From positions 1 through 39,515 of the forward strand of contig JAIEQI010000208.1 in the NCBI GenBank assembly GCA_019747875.1: a DNA stretch of 39,515 bases. The letters are read 5' to 3'. Shown here piece after piece: positions 17,801-24,300 of this stretch. The notes below the pieces were generated by a model, which was given only the letters and a program-made list of their open reading frames with translations, was not told the DNA's origin and ran no database searches. The stretch's first letter is position 1. Each line of letters opens with the position of its first letter. A program made the position numbers and the translations under genes. This DNA comes from Candidatus Obscuribacterales bacterium (lineage in GTDB: Bacteria; Cyanobacteriota; Vampirovibrionia; Obscuribacterales; Obscuribacteraceae).

Positions 17801-18063
17801 ATCCCAAAATCAAGTTTGACTTCAACTCGTCCATCAACAGAAAAGACAGCTCTGCCTCTGACTCGGCAGCCTGGTTTTGCCGCCTGCTGACCGAACGGAT
17901 GATCGGTCAACACGACATCGACCTTGCCTATTGCTTGGCGGTGCACTTGATCAAAGATCAACAACTTTCAACGGATGCTCAGCTCGTATTGCTACATAAA
18001 GTACGAACGGCCTTAGAGAACTTCCAGAACGAAGCAGAAGAAGGCGGCGAAGGCGGAGGCTAA
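14857..18063 (+). CDS. HerA/DUF87-like P-loop ATPase with two CX2CX3C motifs
   Basis: About 1064-1068 residues, no signal or TM. Walker A GVTGGGKT is at 418-425, followed by FMVIEPAKSEYR (typical of HerA/VirB4-like DUF87 ATPases). Walker B is HIMLIEEAHRLL (E663/E664), and RSYGQGFIIADQIPNKL follows as the sensor region. The N-terminal 400 residues are a large mixed domain of unknown type. The C-terminal 250 residues carry two copies of CX2CX3C: C817/C820/C824 with a His between, and C963/C966/C970. These could bind zinc or an iron-sulphur cluster. The start is GTG 14857 or, perhaps better, ATG 14869 with AGGG 11 bases before it. It follows the two membrane ATPases by 111 bases. HerA/VirB4-type pairing with a VirD4-like partner recalls type IV secretion, but no scaffold genes are adjacent. 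Confidence 0.85.
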   Translation: MSHNMVSAPSNRNIWEEKIADLRRYDLDALEQEPIRPEDIQSWPIPGLTFVRVDGILRSWDIEAEKQQRNQQPQQNQDPNQLPKRMYLMEDALTGLNSQKAYVAFAVIGGKTGVNYYMGMSLQQPPEGMDQDIDTVCYNIQKSIIHSVYNGVDIYKDKFTGDDIKGLIGQVSNYVGVVTGVPSLKSTAGDTLESEQIERIANGLQGLEFGMLVLAAPVPQKMVSDEEFIILDQVQRAQENEDAEKKRKIKYYLELQDAYLKHIQLGQAIGHWQVGVYFFANKSDVFIRLQSLIKATYTDEGSRPTPLRTHTFKGLKQHLENFGLLRNTRVDTNGHQLFGYKFLSPLNSRMLSGFVHLPKREMAGFRVRRSAEFSLATPEVRNPDRTIAVGNILDRGVDTGNLYYVDVDALQKHTIICGVTGGGKTNTSFYLLNQLWRYRVPFMVIEPAKSEYRHMMLMSETFKGVGQAFSLGDETVSPFRLNPFEIMKGVKVQTHLDALKSVFNASFEMYSPMPQVLEKALNQIYAVRGWDLVQNKNRRLPPGVSIGDPDCPPEIYPTMKDLFEIIDPVVESFGYSERIGPDVQAALKARIGSLLIGGKGQMLNTRRSIPCEILFQRPTVVELKMVSEDSEKSFLMGMLLVFLYEFREARGPHDNLQHIMLIEEAHRLLKNVPTGQSSDSANPAGKAVEFFTNMLAEIRSYGQGFIIADQIPNKLAPEALKNTNLKIMHRIVAVDDRDSMGGAMNLDDIQKRHVTALGQGRAIVYAEKMETPFHCAIIYDKTAAVPPPETPEESDEIVREAMKDLNIVQTFDRHLGCKFCLHRCDSAILDTAVMVADDTLFRQVYNRYLLSTLKDLTQLVHFRAQIIHEIQRVIGGRARSGNLTGITWCALTQATERYFERKGEENYWFYDQVREQHLRWLNLLRPAFQPSEVNRRLDISVLREWRDDFVDLHKRDQGPHPTCGPCTAKCLYRFEVSEIVRDPKIKFDFNSSINRKDSSASDSAAWFCRLLTERMIGQHDIDLAYCLAVHLIKDQQLSTDAQLVLLHKVRTALENFQNEAEEGGEGGG

Positions 18064-18312
18064 ATTAGATTCGGTTCGCTCCCGGGAGCGCCGGCTATCT
18101 GGAGTGCGGTTCGATCCCGGGAGCGCCGGCATCTTGCCGGCTTCGATCTTTGAGAACGATTTGCTATTGCGGGCAAGATGCCCGCTGCCCATACTTATAG
18201 GCGGACGTCCCGCCCGCCTATAGCCTCACAGAGCCGTTTGTGTTCTACCGAGTCGGCAAGTGTCGGTAGTGCCGACTCCGATCTTTTTGAGAGCGATTCA
18301 CTTAAATTGACT
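18064..18312. repeat. array of palindromic hairpin repeats between convergent genes
   Basis: No gene here. In order: a 24-bp tandem motif CGGTTCG(C/A)TCCCGGGAGCG at 18072-18095 and 18107-18130. Hairpin GCCGGCA-TCT-TGCCGGC is at about 18125-18141, and hairpin GCGGGCA-AGA-TGCCCGC follows near 18169-18185. Hairpin TATAGGCGG/CCGCCTATA is near 18195-18223, and AGTCGGCA/TGCCGACT is at 18251-18277. Two of them are followed by the same linker, CGATCTTT(TT)GAGA(A/G)CGATT. A third copy of that linker lies at 39419-39445 on the other strand. These are REP-like elements and may also terminate transcription from both sides. Confidence 0.8.
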
Positions 18313-21300
18313 CTATGCGAGTTCTGCTGCTGCTGCTTCTTCTTCTGCTTCTTCTTCTGCTTCTTCTTCTTCTTCTTCTTCTTGCTTGGCTGCTGACTCT
18401 TGCTCTTTGATGCGTTGTGCGGCGGTTTCTTTGCTACCGAAGTGAGCGACGTACTGTTCCCAGTTGTTGAGAATGTCGTTCTCCGACAATTCCTTTGCCG
18501 CACGTGGTGGCAAGTAGATTCTGCGGCTGGAGCGTCCGCCGTCTGCGCGCATTTCATGGCGCCACGATTGATCGATGTTGAATTCGTAGCTGAGTACTGG
18601 ATACCACTTCGAGCTTTCGTCGATGCGCATCTCGAGCATTGCCGCGTACGGAAGGCTATTATCGTCTGGATCACCCTTTCTGTTCAGGCGAACTTGCGGT
18701 GACAACAAGGTGATGCTTGCATTGTTCACAGCTTCGCGACGATGTCTGGGCATTGATGCACTGGCAATGCTTTGTCCATCAACTGGCGTTTGTTGCGCTT
18801 CAAGGACTGTGCCAGGCATTGCAACTATGGGAGAGCGACGGAATCCAAAGGTGTTTTTCTGTCCGGCTGTGCGCTTGCGGAATTCTTGAACTTGCTCGTA
18901 GCTTGGAAGTCTGAGTTCGTTGCCACGCTTCAACATGGCAATCGGGTTGCCCTTCTCATCAGTTGTTGTCGGGAGATCATTCACTTCAGCTAGCAATCTC
19001 CACAGTGAAACATCGCCCATATTCGGATGTCTCAATGCAATCGATCTGAGAGTATCACCAAGTCGGCAGGTGTATTTGATTTGATGCTGTTGTGGTTGCA
19101 GAGTGAGATACGATGATCCATCGTCAGCTGCATCGTTCAACTTGCCGAGTACGCTCTCAATATTTCGTCTGCGTGCAAGTCTTCTTTCCAGTTGCGCTGG
19201 ATCGATTGGACGGCTGCTAGCAGCAATTACATCTGGATTCAGCTGTTGCTGCAGAGCATTTGTTCCGTGCAATATCTGGCGACCTTGGAAGATTCTGGCT
19301 TCCTGCGCGGTTGGTATTGTCAAAATAGCGCCAGGCTTGATTGTTACTTCACGGCGTCCGTTGATATCGACAAATTGGAATTTGTCTTTGTTGATTTCCC
19401 AAAGGAGACCCGCCATTGTTGGATCTTTGAAGATTCTCTTGGCGATGTCATCGATGGTTTCGCCTTCCTTTACTACATAGGTTTTTCTTGGACCTAATAC
19501 TTGTGAGAAGGGATCCTGTTGCTGAATTACGGCTTGATTGATTTTTTCCGGACGGAACTCATCGAGTCTGTCGGTTGTTCTTAGATCGGTTGGTTTCATT
19601 CCAGCAAGCAATGCAGCTTCGCGGATCTTGCGGTCAATCTCTTCTTGAAGCTGACGCTCTTTCATTTCCTGTTCATAACGTTCGCGATCTTGCATTGCTT
19701 GCTGTTGATCTTGGTTATTGCCAAGCAATTGCGAAATCATTCCGGCGGCGGACAGGGCGTCTTGCGGCTGACCTGGATTTGCTGTTTGATCCGTTCCGAA
19801 TAGTTGTCCAATGATGTTTTGCTGATCAGCATGCGGGTTGTGGACAAAGGAAAGAGGGTCTTGTGAGGCAGCATTGTCGTGGTCCACAATAATTGATGCC
19901 GGACCATTGAAGATAGTATCGATGCTTGTGAACGCATCTGTGCTGCCGTTAGCACCTAGCGCTGAACCGATAATGGAATCAAAGTCGTTAGGACCTGCGG
20001 TACCGTTGCCTGCGATCACATCATTGATCAGCGACGCTATTTGAGAGATCTGGCTAGTGTCTCCAATGCCACTTGGATCGGTTGCAAAATTAGAGGGACC
20101 GAACTCTCCTGTGCCGAATATGCCGTTGCCACCATTAGCGGTGAAGATGCCGCCGGGCATATTCTCACTCCACGGTCCTGAGTGAATGACTCCATCTGGT
20201 CCAACATATTCTCCACGCTCATTGATATGTCCCACACCAAGTGCAAGACCTTGACTAATTCCGAAGGCATTTCCGTCAAACATTCCTCCATGCTCGCCGG
20301 ATGAGCCTTGAGCACCATTGGCGGTGTTGCTCGATTCGCCGAATCCGAAGAAGGAGGAGAATCCTTCTTGAATGCTGTTTAGAGCACCGATCGTCATCGC
20401 TGTTAGGGAGAAGTTGCTGATGTCACCCAATTGATCAATCGTGTCGTAATGACCATTTGTGCTTGCGCTGGTAGTGCTTAGTCCAAAATCAGAGCCCCAG
20501 TAGCTTCCACTGTTGTTATTATCGGAGCCCCAAATGCCGGTGCTGCTTAGAAGATCGGAGCCCCAATTTCCAATGGCGCTACCTGTATCCCAAATACTAT
20601 CTAACGTTGACGAAACTATTGAGTCGGAGCCGAAGAAATCGGAAGTCCAGCTGCTGGTACTGGAAAGCATGTCTGAACCCCAGCTGCCCAGTGCGCTGCC
20701 TGCATCCCAAACGCTGTCCCAGGCCGAGCTGAAGATGGAGTCGTTGCCATCGGAGCCCCAGCTGCCGCTGAGAATGTCGGAACCCCAGCTGCCGAGGGCA
20801 CTGCCTGCATCCCACATACTGTCGAAAGTTGAGCCGAAAATTGAGCTGCTGCTATCGGACCATAGCCCACTGCTGCTCAGTAGATCGGAACCCCATTCGC
20901 CTACGGCGCTGCCGGCATCCCAGATACTGTCGAGCGATGACCCGATGATTGAATCGGAGCCAAAGTAGTCTGACCAGCTACCGCTGCTGCTGTCTTCGGA
21001 GCCCCAAAGTCCAGTACTGGTCAAAAGATCGGATCCCCAATTGCTGGCAGAGTCCCAGGCACTGTCAAAGGCTGACCCAAACGAGTCAAAGTATGAGTCG
21101 AGGGAGGACGATCCGAGAACAGAGCTGTCCAGACCCCATTCTGGATTGTTCCAACCGGCACCGAAAACGGAATCGAAGTAGCTATCTGTCGAGCCGGTGC
21201 TCCACTGTCCAAGTGGGTCAGATTCGCTGCCCGATAGATTGAAGGAAGTCCAGTCGCTAGCGAAATTCCAGTCAGTGCCCATTCCTGCTTGAAATACGTT

Positions 21301-24300
21301 TCCGTTGACGTCACTAACAGCAAAGCCATTAGCATAGTCCATATATGAACCGTCCCAAGCACCGCCACCGTATGGATCTGTTGGAAGTCCAAACCCGAAG
21401 TCCATGCCGGTTGTATCCCAGCCCATGCCGGTTTCAAGTCCGTAGCTACCAGCGCCGAAATCAAACATGCTGCTGGTGTCCCAGCCCATGCCTGTTTCAA
21501 GTCCGTAGCTACCAGCGCCGAGATCAATCATGCTGCTGGTATCCCAGCCCATGCCTGTTTCGAGTCCGGCATCCCATGCTATGTCACTGGTCATACCCAT
21601 GCCGCTGAAGCTGGTATCGCCAAAGCCGTACTCTAAAGCAAGATCCATTGGCACGTGCGTGTTGCCGGTATCGAAACCGGTATCGCCAGCTCCAGGATTC
21701 CAGGTTGTATAGGCCGTATCCCCCCAGTTTCCGAGCATTCCGGTTTGACCGTCCAAGCTCACAGCTGTGTTAAACCCTGAATAATTGCCGAGATCTGGAC
21801 TCGGTCCCCAGGCTGGATCCCATCCATCCGCTGCAGTCCCGCCCAAGGTGTTGGCACCAAGACCGTTCTCCATGCTCCAGTTTGGATCTGCCATACCGTA
21901 TGCCGTGAAGTCATTGTCCGGATTGAAACTCGGATCTGCGCTGAAATTCGCTTCGGCGCCTAATGATGCGCCAGTCCCCTGAGCAAAGTTGTTATCGGAA
22001 CCTAATGACTCAGCAGCTGCAATTGCCATGCCGCCACCAAGGCTATGTCCGGCAGCCTCTATTCCCAAGCCGCTTTCCATGCCTGTTGCGCTGCCGTCGA
22101 AATTGGCGAAGCCTTCTTTGCCAGCACCGACATCGCCGAAGGCGCTGGTGTCTTTGATACCATATCCGGTTTCAATTCCACCTGGTGCATAATCTATGTT
22201 GTTAAACGATGTCTCGCCAAAAGAGCTATCAGTCAGGTTCGCATCGGTACGAACGGTGTCCGGCGCGAAATTGCTAAAATTGGTGTCAGTGCCAATGCCC
22301 GCTTTGTCGCCTGTATATTGATCGGGCTGGCTGTAATCTCCATATCTCTGAGTCAGTTCAGATTGGTCGAAGCCATAGTTCGAGTTCTGATTGTAGTCTG
22401 GGGAATTTAGATTGACGTCTTGACCGAGTCCATAGGTCTGGCCAGTCGCATCGTATTGATTATTTAAAACGTCGTTCGTGTTTGCAGCCGAATTCTGCTG
22501 GCTTCCAGCATAATTTTGGTTGTAATTGTCTTGATTATAAGTTTGCCCGTTCTGATCATAGTTTTGAGTCAGATTGACATCTTGACCGAGAGTCTGATTG
22601 TAGCTGTTGTGACTTGCGCCAAGTTCGAATTTCAAATCTGAATTGGTGTCAGAGTTGTAAGAAGATGCGTAAGGATCTACCGGACTGCTGGTGGCACTGT
22701 CGATGGTGCTCGATACATCGCCAGTATTTGAATCTGAGAATTGAACTTCAGGCAGTTCCATGTCGTCGATCTGTTGGCTGCTGCCGCTTACCACACCGCT
22801 GCCGCCTGCTGAACCCGATGATGCTTGTTGATTTTGTGGGTCGTTGTTGGAATTGTTCGTAGTTGGATCTTGGAAGATCTGTCCCATTTGAGCATTTGGA
22901 TCGCTGGCGGTCATCTCGGCTTCTGGTGAAAGCTCGCCACCTTCCTCTGAGAATAGTGAGTCACCTCTAAAGCCGATGTTAACGAAGAAGGAGTTGTCTA
23001 TATTTTGAATCTTCTCGGTCTTCTTTCCGTCCTCTTCTTCCTTGCTGCCTAATCCGCGTGTTCTCAGACCCGGATCAAGCTTTGATTTGTCATCTTTGCT
23101 GAGCCCATCGATTCCACCCGGGCGCATGTCGACGACCGAACCATCCTTTGCTTGTCCCGGTTCGCCTGGTTTGGCTTCCGCTTTTAGTTCACCAGGCTTC
23201 GCTTCCACTGTCTTCGCGTCGGCAGTTTTTAGTTCGCCAACTCTCAGATCACCTGGTTTGAAATCACCAGACTTGATGTCTGCAGGTTTGGAGTCGACTT
23301 TGTGATCACCTTTGTGATCTCCCTTCATATCAGCTAGTTTGGCGAGATCTCTCTCGTTGATCTCTTTGCCTTCAGGCACCGACATGCGGAATTCTTTTTG
23401 TTCCGCTTTGTGGAGATCGGCTTTGTTGTCCTTTTGTTGTTGGTCTCCCTGACCTTTATCGTTTTGTTTTTCTACATGGCCGGTTTGTTGATGGCGATGT
23501 TGTCCCTCATTCTGATCTCGATCGGCGGCTTCTCGCTTGCTGTGTTCGACTTTGTCGTCTTTTACACTTCTATGCTCTTGGTCTTTTTCTGTGCCTGGTT
23601 TATGGTTGGACTTGTGCTCTGCATCTTTCTCTGTCTGATCCGGCTTTGTGCCTTTATTGATACCGGCTTCAGTTGTATGCCTGTCGTCCCTGCCACCGTC
23701 CCTGCTGCCACCTGTAATACTTTTTTCTGGGCCGTGATCGGCTTTGTCATGACCGGACCTATTTCCTGCATCCAGAAATGCGCTCTTGCCTTTAACTGAG
23801 TTTCCGTCGATGTCGGCTCCAGCACCATGTGAGCCACGGGCATGCGCATCTACTCCACCTTGCCCTAAGCCGCGTATCTTATCGAATTGGGCATGGCCAT
23901 CTTTGTCCAATCCCTTCGGTAGATGTCCGGCATGTTGGTCACCGATCGCATGACGATCGAGTTGTCCACGCAGTCCCTTTCCATCCGGATTGAAATCACC
24001 TTTGCCATCGCGGTTGACTCGCTGATCGCCCTGATTACCGTCGCGATCGTGTCTGTGACCGCGGTGATCACCCTGATTGTCTTGGCGACCATCTCGATCG
24101 CCCCTATGTCCGCGTTCGCGATCACCCTGATTGTCTTGGCGGCCATCTCGATCATGCCTGTGTCCGCGTTCACGATCTCCCTGATTGTCTTGGCGACCAT
24201 CTCGATCGTGCCTGTGTCCGCGTTCGCGATCACCCTGATTATCTTGGCGGCCATCGTTATCTCTGCGATGGCGGCCTCTGTCATTGTCGCCTTGATTATC

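Noticed and set aside
7470..18063. Complete conjugative or type IV secretion locus
   Set aside because: Only coupling-protein-like and HerA/VirB4-like ATPases are visible; no relaxase, VirB6/8/9/10-like, pilin or lytic transglycosylase gene in the window.
14857..18063. HerA-based phage defence (HerA with NurA, Sir2 or DUF4297 partners)
   Set aside because: No nuclease or Sir2-like partner is adjacent; neighbours are membrane ATPases and a LysM protein.
18064..18312. CRISPR-like array
   Set aside because: Repeats are palindromes of different sequence with unequal spacing and no spacer-repeat regularity; no cas genes nearby.
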